This document shows positions 1-11,229 of a stretch of 64,000 nucleotides of DNA, one piece after another. Origin of the DNA: Siphonodentalium dalli (Eukaryota > Mollusca > Scaphopoda > Gadilida > Siphonodentaliidae); contig CP136066.1 of NCBI GenBank assembly GCA_032622095.1, positions 41,181,835-41,245,834 of the forward strand. The letters run 5' to 3'. Made by a program: the position numbers and the translations under genes. Position 1 is the first letter of the stretch, and each line of letters opens with the position of its first letter. Below the pieces are notes generated by a model. The model was not told the DNA's origin and ran no database searches. It saw nothing but the letters and a program-made list of their open reading frames with translations.

Positions 1-612
<612 letters not shown>

Positions 613-1785
613 GTTCACAAGTCCGATTTTGGGAAAAAACACACCATCTATCATATTGCTCACATATTCTCAATATCGTTCAAATCAGTCACAATATATT
701 TCAGTATATCTTATTGGCCATGAAATTTCCTTTCTTTTGATGTATAATTCCATAATATCAAATGAGGGAAGTCGAGGCATCGTACCGAAAATTTGCGATA
801 TCTACATGCAATTTAGGAGTAAAACGGGTTGTCAGTCTTCCTGTCTGCCTAATATATTCAATAATTCTAAAATAAAATGTCAACTCAGCCAAAATATGCC
901 CCAGTGTGTGTTATAGGGCCCCAGTGTATGTTATAGGACCCCAGTGTATGTTATAGGACCCAGTGTATGTTATAGGACCCCAGTGTATGTTATAGGACCC
1001 CAGTGTATGTTATAGGGCCCCAAGTGTATGTTATAGGACCCCAGTGTATGTTATTGGACCCCAGTGTATGTTATAGGACCTCAGTGTATGTTATAGGACC
1101 CAGTGTATGTTATAGGGCCCCAGTGTATGTTATAGGACCCCAGTGTATGTTATAGGGCCCCAGTGTATGTTATAGGACCCCTGTTTATGTTATATGACCC
1201 CAGTGTATGTTATAGTACCCCAGTGTATGTTATAGGACCCCAGTGTATGTTATAGGACCCCAGTGGTATGTTATAGGACCCCAGTGTATGTTATGTTATG
1301 TTATAGTACCCCCAGTGTATGTTATAGGACCCCAGTGTATGTTATAGGGACCCCATGCAGTGTATGTTATAGGGCCCCCCGTGTATGTTATAGGACCCCA
1401 ATGTATGTTATAGGACCCCAGTGTATGTTATAGGGCATAAAATTATCTTTCGTTTGATATATGACTTGACGAGGGTTATTTAAGCGAAGTCGACATATCC
1501 CGCGGGGAATTCGCAGGTTCGGCAATTGTGATCGCAAGAATTGAATTGTGTCCGTGTATAACTTACCGGACAGGGAGACTGACGACCCGCTTTTCGTTGG
1601 AAGGTTCTGCTAGTTTTCGATACGATATCTCGACTTCCCTTCGTTTGATACTATCGAAATACACACAAAAAGAAAGCATGGCCAATAAGGCACAATGAAA
1701 TATATTGTGACTGAGAAGAAAGATTTTGAGATCTGTGAGCAATATGATAGATGGTGTGTTTTTTAACCAAATCGGACTTGTGAAC
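613..1785. mobile_element. Foldback element with inverted arms around a minisatellite
   Basis: Two arms of about 225-240 bp (613-850 and 1563-1785) are diverged reverse complements. Both start with GTTCACAAGTCCGAT and share several further blocks, including the segment that translates as NTPSIILLT in each arm. The small open frames in the two arms are therefore mirror images of one repeat, not genes. Between the arms lie a 20-bp tandem array and about 120 bp of other sequence. This is the layout of a foldback or non-autonomous inverted-repeat DNA element. I could not identify a target duplication or a superfamily. Confidence 0.7.
898..1437 (+). repeat. 20-bp minisatellite
   Basis: About 26 tandem copies of a 20-bp unit close to ACCCCAGTGTATGTTATAGG. 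Single-base changes and 1-6 bp indels scatter the register. The array lies wholly inside the inverted-repeat element at 613-1785 and looks like its core. No coding role is suggested. Confidence 0.95.
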
Positions 1786-1800
1786 ATTGTCACTGTTATA

Positions 1801-2915
1801 CAGGGACGTGGCTAGATGGTCCTCCGTTGGGGGGGTGTCCAGCTTGGGAAATTACAACTGCACCCCCCCCCCCTTGAGTCAGATTCAGACCAACACAAGT
1901 TTTTGCATAATTCCATTTACACCCACCCCCTTGTACCCCAGTCAGGCCTAATTTCCTATATATTCATAAGCCATGGTTCTATATTCCCGGTATGAGAACA
2001 TTCAGATATTTTAACCTGAAAATTGCAACAAACAAAAATATAACTAATGGGCCTAATTCCAGACAAATGCAAACAGCTACGGACAAGAGACCAGGACAAC
2101 CATGGTCGGCTGGTGTGAGAAAATTTTGAAAATTATACAAGAAAATCGCAAATCCTAGCATCTAGACTGGCCTCAACTGAAACTTTCTTAGTTTTGGAAA
2201 TTTCAAACCTCATACTCCCCCCCTCCAGTTGGAAAATTCTTCAACTGATAACCATTTCTGTCCACAAGTTTGACCAAATGTAGTAACATATTGTTTTGCT
2301 AAACTAATTAGCAGTTTTGTATTGGCCATGGGGATGGGACAATGACACACTGGGCCCGACCATGGTGCGGCCCGGTGTGCGAAAATTTTGAAATCTGAAC
2401 AAGAAAATCGCAAAATCCTAACATCTAGACTAGCCTCAAGCCTTCCTACTGTTGGAAAATTCAAACCCTACACCCCCACTTAGGTTAGAAAATTTCCAAC
2501 TGATGACAATTCCAATGACAATGTTGACCAAATGTATGACAATATTGTTTTCTTAAATTAACTAGAAGTTTTTGACTGGCCACGGGGGAGGGACCAGGAC
2601 ACAAGCTTTCCAAGTGTTGGAAATTTCCAACCTGCCACCCCCCTAAGGTTGGAAAATTTCCAACTGATGACAATTTCTGTCCAAATATTTGACCAAAAAT
2701 AGGAACATATGCAAATATTGGTCCAAAAACAATAAATTCCCCCAATAAATTGTTTTATAATCAAACTACAAGAATATTTTCAACCTATTGTTGGTGTGAA
2801 ATTTCCAACTAATGTTTTGGCAGGTATGAAAATTCCAACTGTTAAAAATTTTGACCAAAGTTGGGGGGGGGGGGGGGTGAGACACCCCCCAAACTCCCCT
2901 GTCGCCACGTCTCTG
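1801..2915. mobile_element. hAT-like non-autonomous DNA element (copy A)
   Basis: The ends match as terminal inverted repeats: CAGGGACGTGGC at 1801-1812 and its complement with one mismatch at 2904-2915. An 8-bp near-direct repeat flanks it (CTGTTATA before; GTGTTATA starting one base after the end). CAGGG-type ends with 8-bp duplications are typical of hAT elements. The interior is made of diverged quasi-tandem blocks containing TTGGAAATTTCCAAC-like palindromes, plus a C run near 1861 and a G run at about 2862-2877. Open frames inside have no transposase motifs, so this is a non-autonomous copy. A relative sits at 11230-11952. Confidence 0.65.
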
Positions 2916-2924
2916 TGTGTTATA

Positions 2925-3937
2925 GTATATATTGGTATATCTTATATTTATCCCCAGGGGCCTGTGCTTAACATCCCTCCAAATGAATAATGAACCATTC
3001 CGATGATGTACACTTTTTGACTGACAGGATGGTAGAATCTATTTACTAGTAGTATAGAAAGGTGTACAATAAAATGTCTAAGCCAATTTTCTCACAGATG
3101 CTTGGAATCAACATTATTCGATTCATTTATTAAACGCATCGCGACGAACCACATACACGATGGTCCAAAATAATCTGTTCAGGATAAGCACAAGAGCAGA
3201 AGAACATTATAATTGATCGGTGCATGTACGATGATAGCATAAACACTCTTTACACAGGTGATATTTTGTTCTTTTGGAAGGTTGACACAAATCGGAAAGT
3301 GAATTTCTCACCACCAACACATGTCATCCATATAGGATCAAACTCCCTTTTCATACTCTCGGAATAAAGGAATAATTTCTTGATTTTAGGGAGACCATGT
3401 AACAGTGTTCCACATACACGATCGGTTCATGTCTGTCTCCAGAGAACTACATGTGAAAATACTGTTATCGCTGAGAAGCTCGATCATCTTCTACAGGGAC
3501 ATCAGATTCCATTGTATCTATTATTGCTGAAATTGCACCAATTTGTTTTCTTCAATCGCCAGTCTTCTGGGTTCGTCGCAGATATCATGCCTTTGCTATG
3601 TCAGTACGACATTTTCAATGTTATCCTAGAATATATATAGATACTGGATTCTTTCCTGCATGGTAAAATGGAATGGAAAAAAACTCGTGAAAGCTTCAAT
3701 CGCTGCTCACTACAGACAGGGGTGCTAATATACACTCTGTTTCATCTGACACTCATCTCGAATTCTTTCTGAAATGTCACGCCGATCCTCTGTCTTCTTG
3801 GCGGTGTTAAGATGGGATCGTGTTACCACTACCAGAACCTAACATTTTAAACATGTTTTACGCTGGTAGCGCATAAGCTGATATGATCGAATCAAGTAAA
3901 TATAGGATACCCCCCCTGGTCAAGTGGTCCTGATATA
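2925..3937. other. No recognisable gene
   Basis: About 1 kb of apparently unique AT-rich sequence. An 86-codon open frame runs from 3380 to 3640 behind an AG dinucleotide, but it has no recognised motif and no matching splice donor, so I do not call it an exon. Confidence 0.5.
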
Positions 3938-4650
3938 CAGTGTGCTATGATGTTGGCGGGTCCTGCTGAATTGCTATGTATGCTGCTGGTCGGAGGGCAA
4001 CAGCACCGTACGTTATTTTTATAGTTGTCATTTTTACGGTGTTTGGCTATTCCGACAGATTTGGGAAAAAGCGAGTGTCTGCATGTATGAAACATTGAAG
4101 AACATATCTATTTTTAAATAATTAATAATGGCTGCCCTGGTTTTTTTGCCAAACGAATTGAATAGCCATCTTGATTATAGTCGATTTTCAACAATAAATA
4201 CAAAAAATATTAAAATATTTCGCAATAGATATGTTTTTGAATGTTTGATACTAGCTCATATATGACTTTTCCTTGATATGTTCAGATTATCCGAACACCA
4301 TTAAAATGACAATGTTAGAAAAAATAACGGTACTTTTTATTAACAGCATCAGTTTGCCCTATAACAGCAGCATAGCAACCCAGCAGAACCATCCATCGTC
4401 ATAGCACATTAGCATGACCACTTAACAAGAGCTGGGTATCTAGTGGTTATGTTCTAATATATATATTATGTTCTCGAATATTCCATAGACACTGGTTATT
4501 TCTCAACTCGGTCGTGGATTAGCCAAACGCCGGGAAAATGACAGCTTTAGAAAAATATAACGGTACTATTCCTTAAAGGCATCAGTTTGCTCCACCAACA
4601 TTATAGCAATTCAGCAGGACCCACCAAATCCAACTCAAATTAGCAGGAAC
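3938..4650. repeat. Dispersed ~120-bp repeat, three copies in mixed orientation
   Basis: One module occurs at 3938-4065 on the minus strand and at about 4289-4424 and 4534-4650 on the plus strand. The shared order is a GCCAAACNCC block, AAAATGACA, ACGGTACT, an AGCAATTCAGCAGGACC-like block and a CACATTAGCA-like tail. A shorter relic (CTCAGCAGGAACACTTAA) lies near 4768. The inverted arrangement suggests a degraded inverted-repeat element. The short open frame across 3892-4095 is a by-product of this repeat. Confidence 0.65.
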
Positions 4651-5084
4651 ACTTTTTTTGTGTTTTGTGGATACATGTTATACATGTAAAGCCTTTTCTA
4701 AAAGGAAAATTCTTCTTGTTTCGATTGGTATCGTGCGGTATACTTCTCACATTGGAACAATTAACACTCAGCAGGAACACTTAATCGCGACTGGCCTAAC
4801 TTAGGCGGAAGGGGTCACTCTCACTAAAAAGGCATGAAAGGTACACGAGTTTTGAACATGTGTTGAAGGGTTCATAGGTTTTGAACATGTGCTGAAGGGT
4901 TCACAGGCTTTGAAATCTCGTTCTAAATGCCGTTTAGTTTTTGCGTCTGCTAAAAATGATTTATGTTAGAGAATAATCGTTTATGTTACAGTGAAACTTA
5001 AAATGAACTGAAAACAAACTGCTGATGGGCGCCAGACTTTCAAGAACACATTTGAAGTAACCGCGTTGGCACATATAGCATACC

Positions 5085-5297
5085 CAGTGTATCTTTCAGC
5101 ACATTTTAAAACCCTGTGTACCCTTCAGCACATTTTCAAACCCTCTGTACCCTTCAGCACATTTTCAAACCATGTGTACCCTTCAGCACATTTTCAAACG
5201 CTGTGGGCCTTTCAGCACATTTTCAAACCCTGTGTACCCTTCAGCACATTTTCAAACCTTTTGTGCCCTTCAGCACATTTTCAAACCATGTGTACCC
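5085..5297 (+). repeat. 29-bp minisatellite, left part
   Basis: Tandem 29-bp units close to CCCTTCAGCACATTTTCAAA followed by CCCTGTGTA. Because 29 is not a multiple of three, translation cycles through three frames. This creates overlapping open frames of about 71-78 codons that are artefacts, not genes. The array resumes at 9985 on the other side of the retrotransposon. Confidence 0.95.
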
Positions 5298-5455
5298 TGT
5301 AATGTTCTTAGTATGTTCCGTTTCATGCGAACCGGGTATTCCGGATTATTAAGTAAACCAATATGTCAGCGTCCAGGTTTGCAATAAACGTGTTCTCAAT
5401 TTGATCAACCAATTCTATTTAAATGCTAACCAATTAAACCACCAGCAACATCATA
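5298..5455 (+). repeat. 5' LTR of Ty3/gypsy element
   Basis: 158 bp starting TGTAATGTTC and ending CAACATCATA, identical by eye to 9827-9984. It holds an AATAAA at 5383-5388 that could act as a polyadenylation signal. The LTR is short for the group. It ends in ATA rather than the usual CA, a boundary set by the TACCC target duplication. Confidence 0.95.
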
Positions 5456-5456
5456 T

Positions 5457-5474
5457 TGGCGACCGAGGATAACT
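5457..5474 (+). other. Putative tRNA primer binding site
   Basis: TGGCGACCGAGGATAACT begins one base after the 5' LTR. It has the TGG expected opposite a tRNA CCA end. I cannot name the primer tRNA without a search. Confidence 0.5.
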
Positions 5475-5516
5475 ATCGATACCCGATAGAGCCCACATAT
5501 ACCGTCCTGACCAAAT

Positions 5517-8500
5517 ATGTGTGCTGCAATACCCGATTTTCCGACTTTTGATCCAAGTCCAGAGGCCGGCGGCGTTGGCGTGCGTTGGGAAAAATGGGCC
5601 AAGAAGTTTAAAAACCTACTTGTGGCTATGAGCATTGCTGATGCAGCCCGACAACGAGCCCCACTCCTTCATTATGTGGGTGACGAAGTCGTGGACATTT
5701 TTGAAACATTACCAAATACAAATTTGCCCGCTGTTGTTGATCCCAATGATGCTCGATCAACATTTGATGTGGCTATAGAAGCTTTAAATCAACACTTCAC
5801 ACCACAAAGGAACAGGGAAATGGAGATTCACATCTTCCGGAAATCTGACCAGAGCCCTGATGAGACTGTTGATATATTTCACACCCGTCTAAAGAGGCTT
5901 GCGAAGTACTGTGAGTTCACCGAAGAGGACCGAGAGATAAAAACACAGATAATACAGGGATGCATTTCATCGAAGCTACGACAAGATGCTCTGCGTGACG
6001 GTAACATGACACTCAAACAATTACTTGACAAAGCTCGTGCAGAAGAAGCCGCTGTGAAGCACACCAGGGAAATGGAATCGCCAAAATCTAGAGACGTCAA
6101 TGTTATTTCAAAACACAAATCACCTCATACCGGTTATCGTCGACATGACAAACAGTTCGACTCATCACACTACCGTGACCAACCAGTCCGACCAAAATAC
6201 AGTCAGCGAAACACCAAATGTGGATTGTGTGGTGGAAATTACCCCCACCCTGGAGGAAGAACAGGATGTCCCGCCTACGGAAAACAATGCATGGCGTGTC
6301 TTCGTTTTGATCATTTTAAGGCTGTATGCAGGTCAACAACAAAACCACCACCACCTGGCCCACCGCGTCGAGATCGAAATGTGAAGAACCATCACCAAAA
6401 CCGAAATAATCAAAAAATCAGAACATTAACTGCAGATATGAAGAAGACTAACCTGTCAGACAAGTCGTCGAGTGAAAGTGAGGCTGAATATGTCTTCGCG
6501 ATCCGTGGTCGAAATCAACCGACATTCAATGTTCAACTGAATGGATCTCTGATTAACATGATAGCCGATTCTGGAGCTGGTATTAATGTGCTAGATGAAC
6601 ATGACTTTCACACACTGACAAATCAACCGACACTGATGAAATCAGAAACCAAGATTTATCCATACGGTGCAACAAAACCAATCGTGACTCTTGGAAAATT
6701 CTCAGCTGAAATAAAAGTGGGTAATAGAGAAGTTTCAGACACAGTTTATGTAGTTCCAGGAAAGTTTGGTTCGCTTCTGTCTTGTGAAACTGCAGTAAAG
6801 CTTGAACTAATAAAATTTGCACCTCACATCAACTCTGTATCAACTGAGACCACCGATAACATCGACTTGTTGCTAAATGAATATGAACATCTTTTCAATG
6901 GAATTGGTAAGCTGAAAGATTACCAAGTGAAACTACACATTGATGAAAGCATTCAACCAGTAGCACAACCACACCGCAGAATTCCCTTTCATATGAGGAA
7001 GCAAGTTGAAGAACAACTGGAGCGTGATGAGAAAATGGGGATAATAGAGACTATTGAGGGTCCAACTCCATGGGTTTCACCTTGTGTGATCGTTCCAAAA
7101 TCGACACCAGGTCAAGTGCGACTTTGCATAGATATGCGCGCAGCTAACCAAGCAATACAACGAGAAAGACACATTATGCCGACCGTCGATGATATAATCC
7201 ACGATATCAATGGCGCAACCGTGTTTTCGAAATTGGATCTGGTCCAGGCGTACAATCAGTTAGAGCTATCACCTGATTCACGACACATTACAACATTTTC
7301 GACACATATTGGACTACGACGCTACAAGAGATTAATGTTCGGGGTCAACATGGCCAGTGAAATATTTCAAAACGTTATCCGCGAAACACTGAGTGGTCTT
7401 CATGGTGTAATGAATCTTAGCGATGATATCCTGATATATGCGGAGACCAAAAAACAACATGATTTGAATCTCCGTGCAGTCATGGAACGTCTGAGTGAAC
7501 GCGGCTTAACCTTAAATCGCGAAAAGTGCCGATTCCAAAAATCTCGACTTGAGTTTTATGGATTTGTGTTCAGCTCAGCAGGGATGGAACCAGACCCAAG
7601 AAAAATTGATGCGATTGTAAACGTCGCGACACCAAAATCTGTTGGCGAAGTACGGAGTTTTTTAGGAATGGTGAATTACACGTCGCGGTTCATAAAAGAC
7701 TATGCAACTATCACACACCCACTCCGTGAGCTAACAAGGAAAAATGTGAAGTACGATTGGAGACAGAAACATGACACTGCGATGGCGAAACTCAGAAGTG
7801 CACTGTCATCATCACCAGTCATGACATATTTTGACACCTCAAAAGAAACCACCATTGTTGTCGACGCGAGCCCTGTTGGAATTGCTGCGATGCTAACACA
7901 GAAAGACACCAAGACTGATGAATCCCGTATTGTCTCATACGCCAGTCGATCGCTAACACCAGTAGAGCAGCGCTATTCCCAAACTGAACGCGAAGGTCTT
8001 GGAGTTATTTGGTCATGCGAACATTTTCACCTTTACGTTTATGGAAAGCCATTCACCATAATCACAGATCACAAACCGCTACTCGGAATCTTTGGAAATC
8101 CAAATTCTAAACCATCTGCGAGGTTGGAACGATGGACACTACGTCTACAACCATATGAAATGACATTAAAATTTTCACCAGGCAAAGATAACCCAGTTGA
8201 CTATCTGTCACGTCATCCGATGAGTGCCGACACACCGCAAAGTGACACTCGTGCTACCAAAGTAGCAGAAGAATACATTAACTTTCTGGCTTTACATGCC
8301 GTACCAAAAGCGATGACAATCGATGAAATTCGCGAAGCTGTAAAGAATGACGAGACACTCCAAAATGTGATAAAATTCGTACAACACGATGACTGGGACA
8401 ACAGTTTGTGTAAAAGTTCATTGTACAGCAGTTTCTACAATGTACGAAGTGACCTTGCATCAGACAGCAATGGAAGTCTCCTCCTTCGAAATAATCGACT

Positions 8501-9638
8501 TGTGATCCCTGAGTCACTACAAGACCGTGTGATTTCACTCGCGCACCAAGGGCATCAGGGTATAGTAAAAACGAAACGTCTGATTCGAGAGAAAGTTTGG
8601 TTCCCTAACATTGACAAGATGGTGGAAAATCGTGTAAAATCATGCATTCCTTGCCAAGCTTCAAACCCGATATCGAATGCTGAACCGTTGAAAATGTCAC
8701 CGCTACCTGATGGACCGTGGCAATCGTTGAGCGCAGATTTCTGGGGACCGACACCAACTGGAGAGTACCTGCTAGTCATCGTTGACGACTATTCTCGATT
8801 TCCAATAGTTGAAATTGTACGATCAACCGCAGCCAAAACTGTGATTCCAGTATTCGACAAGATATTTTCTTTGTTCGGTGTGTGTAATATCTTGAAAACC
8901 GACAATGGACCACCATTCAACTCTAATGACATGAGAACATTTGCTGAACATCTGGGATTCAAACACCGGAAAGTAACCCCGTATTGGCCGAAAGCAAATG
9001 GAGAAGTCGAAAGGTTCATGCGTACTCTCAAACGAACAATAACTGCTAGTAACGCAGAGAAGCAGCCTTGGAAACAGAGACTGTACTCATTCCTGAGAAA
9101 TTATCGAGCGACCCCTCATTCCACGCTTGATAAGTCACCATCCGAGTTACTGTTGGGTAGATCAATCAAAACTACACTACCAGAGACTTTTAATCCTGTA
9201 ATCGATGAACAGTTACAACAGAGAGATAGATTGGCGAAGGAGAAGATGAAAGAAAGAGCCGACAAGAATGCTAGAGATAGTGACATTTGTGTTGGTGACA
9301 CTGTTATTGTGAAACAAATCCGTAAGAACAAACTTGATACACCATTCAATCCAACACCATATCTTGTTATTGCTGTAAAAGGATCCATGATAACTGCTGA
9401 AAATAACATTCACAGAATAACCCGTAACAGTTCTCACTTCAAACGTGTATACATACCATACGAACATTGTGAAGAACCAGTTGACTCGAGTGATCAGTCA
9501 TTAAACGATGCCAACGATGCTGATGGAAATGACAATCAGGTTGATAACAGTATTGTGCTAAATGACACAGGAGAAGCCAGGAGACCGAGTCGTAACAGAA
9601 AGGCACCAGCATATCTGGATGATTATGACTGTGACTAA
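5517..9638 (+). CDS. Ty3/gypsy Gag-Pol polyprotein (1373 aa)
   Basis: A single uninterrupted frame carries the replication proteins of an LTR retrotransposon. Gag occupies about residues 1-300, with a cysteine-rich knuckle region at 235-271 (CGLCGG..., CPAYGKQC, CMAC, HF..VC). The aspartic protease motif DSGAG is at 351-355. Reverse transcriptase spans about 480-660; the catalytic aspartates are D574 (SKLDL) and the SDD pair at 636-637, where LSDD replaces the more usual YVDD-type box. RNase H follows, with D783, E826 and D851 (TDHK). Integrase has an HHCC zinc site (H1010, H1013, C1043, C1046) and a DDE core of D1074, D1129 and E1165 with the canonical 35-residue D-to-E spacing. All catalytic residues look intact. 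Gag and Pol are fused without a frameshift. I chose the first ATG of the open frame, 61 bp after the 5' LTR. Confidence 0.97.
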   Translation: MCAAIPDFPTFDPSPEAGGVGVRWEKWAKKFKNLLVAMSIADAARQRAPLLHYVGDEVVDIFETLPNTNLPAVVDPNDARSTFDVAIEALNQHFTPQRNREMEIHIFRKSDQSPDETVDIFHTRLKRLAKYCEFTEEDREIKTQIIQGCISSKLRQDALRDGNMTLKQLLDKARAEEAAVKHTREMESPKSRDVNVISKHKSPHTGYRRHDKQFDSSHYRDQPVRPKYSQRNTKCGLCGGNYPHPGGRTGCPAYGKQCMACLRFDHFKAVCRSTTKPPPPGPPRRDRNVKNHHQNRNNQKIRTLTADMKKTNLSDKSSSESEAEYVFAIRGRNQPTFNVQLNGSLINMIADSGAGINVLDEHDFHTLTNQPTLMKSETKIYPYGATKPIVTLGKFSAEIKVGNREVSDTVYVVPGKFGSLLSCETAVKLELIKFAPHINSVSTETTDNIDLLLNEYEHLFNGIGKLKDYQVKLHIDESIQPVAQPHRRIPFHMRKQVEEQLERDEKMGIIETIEGPTPWVSPCVIVPKSTPGQVRLCIDMRAANQAIQRERHIMPTVDDIIHDINGATVFSKLDLVQAYNQLELSPDSRHITTFSTHIGLRRYKRLMFGVNMASEIFQNVIRETLSGLHGVMNLSDDILIYAETKKQHDLNLRAVMERLSERGLTLNREKCRFQKSRLEFYGFVFSSAGMEPDPRKIDAIVNVATPKSVGEVRSFLGMVNYTSRFIKDYATITHPLRELTRKNVKYDWRQKHDTAMAKLRSALSSSPVMTYFDTSKETTIVVDASPVGIAAMLTQKDTKTDESRIVSYASRSLTPVEQRYSQTEREGLGVIWSCEHFHLYVYGKPFTIITDHKPLLGIFGNPNSKPSARLERWTLRLQPYEMTLKFSPGKDNPVDYLSRHPMSADTPQSDTRATKVAEEYINFLALHAVPKAMTIDEIREAVKNDETLQNVIKFVQHDDWDNSLCKSSLYSSFYNVRSDLASDSNGSLLLRNNRLVIPESLQDRVISLAHQGHQGIVKTKRLIREKVWFPNIDKMVENRVKSCIPCQASNPISNAEPLKMSPLPDGPWQSLSADFWGPTPTGEYLLVIVDDYSRFPIVEIVRSTAAKTVIPVFDKIFSLFGVCNILKTDNGPPFNSNDMRTFAEHLGFKHRKVTPYWPKANGEVERFMRTLKRTITASNAEKQPWKQRLYSFLRNYRATPHSTLDKSPSELLLGRSIKTTLPETFNPVIDEQLQQRDRLAKEKMKERADKNARDSDICVGDTVIVKQIRKNKLDTPFNPTPYLVIAVKGSMITAENNIHRITRNSSHFKRVYIPYEHCEEPVDSSDQSLNDANDADGNDNQVDNSIVLNDTGEARRPSRNRKAPAYLDDYDCD

Positions 9639-9813
9639 AATATTAGTCTTGAGTAGTTATGGTGATCGTTACTGTTTGGGCTTCAACTAGAGTTATACGA
9701 ACTGTTAATGCTTTTCATTTTACACATAGAAGTTTTCATTTCACTACTAAGTAGTAATCACACTAGTAGAGTTTAGATCTTGTTTTTGTTTAAATGTTTT
9801 TTCAAATCCTTTA

Positions 9814-9826
9814 AGGTAGATAGGGA
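9814..9826 (+). other. Polypurine tract of Ty3/gypsy element
   Basis: The short purine-rich stretch AAGGTAGATAGGGA ends directly at the 3' LTR and is the expected plus-strand primer site. It includes two T residues, so it is imperfect. Confidence 0.55.
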
Positions 9827-9984
9827 TGTAATGTTCTTAGTATGTTCCGTTTCATGCGAACCGGGTATTCCGGATTATTAAGTAAACCAATATGTCAGCG
9901 TCCAGGTTTGCAATAAACGTGTTCTCAATTTGATCAACCAATTCTATTTAAATGCTAACCAATTAAACCACCAGCAACATCATA
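9827..9984 (+). repeat. 3' LTR of Ty3/gypsy element
   Basis: 158 bp identical by eye to the 5' LTR. It is followed directly by the TACCC target duplication and then by resumed 29-bp minisatellite. The AATAAA at 9912-9917 is a candidate polyadenylation signal. Confidence 0.95.
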
Positions 9985-10270
9985 TACCCTTCAACACATT
10001 TGCAAACCCTGTGTGCCTTTCAGCACATTTTCAAACCCTGTGTACCCTTCAGCACATTTTCAAACCTTTTGTGCCCTTCAGCACATTTTCAAACCATGTG
10101 TACCCTTCAGCACATTTTAAAACGCTGTGTGCCTTTCAGCACATTTTCAAACCCTGTGTACCGTTCAGCACATTTTCAAACCTTGTGTACCCTTCAGCAC
10201 ATTTTCAAACCATGTGTACCCTTCAACACATGTGCAAACCCCGTGTACCCTTCAGCAAATTTTAAAACCT
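9985..10270 (+). repeat. 29-bp minisatellite, right part
   Basis: Continuation of the 29-bp array interrupted by the Ty3/gypsy element, with about ten units. Overlapping open frames of 101-111 codons are produced by the period and are not genes. Confidence 0.95.
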
Positions 10271-10460
10271 CTTATATCAGCACTTATTTTTTTTTTGGTG
10301 AGAGTGCCCCCTTCAGCCTCACTTAGACTGAGTGGTGAAGTCCTGCGTTCCAAACAAGTTCCATGCAGAGTTCTGTCCCCTGTTACGCAGGACTTAACTC
10401 TGCCAGCACCTACACATTATGTGAAGAAATAGCACATTTATTTATTTGAGACTTTTGTAG

Positions 10461-10548
10461 GTTACAATTCATTCTGCATTATTCTGAGAAACTGAACTGT
10501 CCATATTCATTTGAAAATTATCTAGATCAAGCCAGAATGAATTGTAAC
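10461..10548. repeat. Short hairpin with 16-bp perfect stem
   Basis: GTTACAATTCATTCTG at 10461-10476 is matched by its exact reverse complement at 10533-10548, with a 56-bp loop. No function is evident. The rest of 10336-10844 holds nothing I can assign. Confidence 0.75.
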
Positions 10549-11229
10549 TGACAAAACACTTGAATAAAAAATGTTAGATTTAACTAAGAAAATACACATG
10601 CCGGCAGCGGTCAGACATAGCGTAGCGAGGGGACTGAACTCTGTTTTGCAGCTTGCGTTCCGAATTGCCTGTTTCTGGGACATTGAAAATGTGCACCATC
10701 ATTATTCCTGAAACGACTTCAATCTCTACCAGAATGCACCAGTCATACTTCCTTTCTGACTCTGCCATCGGCTGGGTACTTGTTTGTGGTTTCTATATTT
10801 AACGTGGGGTTTTCCAGCCAAAATGGCGAAAACCGATCGCCCCCGAGTCGTTATTTCTTGAGAATCAGGATTCAGAATCAGAATCCGCTTATGGGGGCGG
10901 GGCTAATTTCCGATTCTAGGTCAGATTTTGAAATCCACGTGGTCTCCGATACTATGTTTAATGTTCTCCCAGCGTCAAACATGGCTCATGTATTTGGCAC
11001 AAGTATCATTTGTATCTTATATTTATAAAGTTAATGTTTGTTGTGAAAGTCATGGTTTTCTTCTATGTGTATATACATGGCACCTAATTAGCTGCCAATC
11101 CGACTTAATCGCATCTTTGTTTCAAGTTAAAGTGTGTTTATTGATGAGGGCAAGCATTTCTAACAGCTCTGGTCTCCTGAATCAAATTCCGAAGACGTTG
11201 TGGAGAACATACGAAACTTGCCAGTTGTA

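Larger units (their letters stand above)
5298..9984 (+). mobile_element. Intact Ty3/gypsy LTR retrotransposon
   Basis: A complete 4,687-bp element: 5' LTR 5298-5455, a primer-binding-site-like TGG at 5457, one gag-pol frame 5517-9638, a purine-rich tract 9814-9826 and 3' LTR 9827-9984. The 5-bp target duplication TACCC lies at 5293-5297 and 9985-9989. The two LTRs read as identical over 158 bp, and the polyprotein has no stop or frameshift, so the insertion is recent and the copy could still be active. The gag zinc-knuckle spacing and single-frame layout resemble Mag-lineage elements. I see no envelope gene. Confidence 0.97.
4796..10335. mobile_element. Foldback-like element with 29-bp minisatellite, split by a retrotransposon
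   Basis: A roughly 30-bp inverted pair bounds the region: the segment around 4798-4832 is about 80% complementary to 10290-10325 (shared core GTGAGAGTG..CCCCTTC). Inside are two minisatellite units in minus orientation (4842-4910), about seven units in plus orientation (5085-5297) and about ten more (9985-10270). The plus-strand array is interrupted exactly by the Ty3/gypsy element. Before that insertion the element would have been about 850 bp. It has the same architecture as the element at 613-1785 but a different sequence. Confidence 0.5.

Noticed and set aside
3380..3640. Possible exon of 86 codons
   Set aside because: An AG precedes it, but there is no convincing donor, no domain and poor codon regularity.
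5066..10432. Overlapping 71-111 codon frames rich in QHIFKP and PSAHFQT
   Set aside because: These are translations of the 29-bp minisatellite cycling through three frames.
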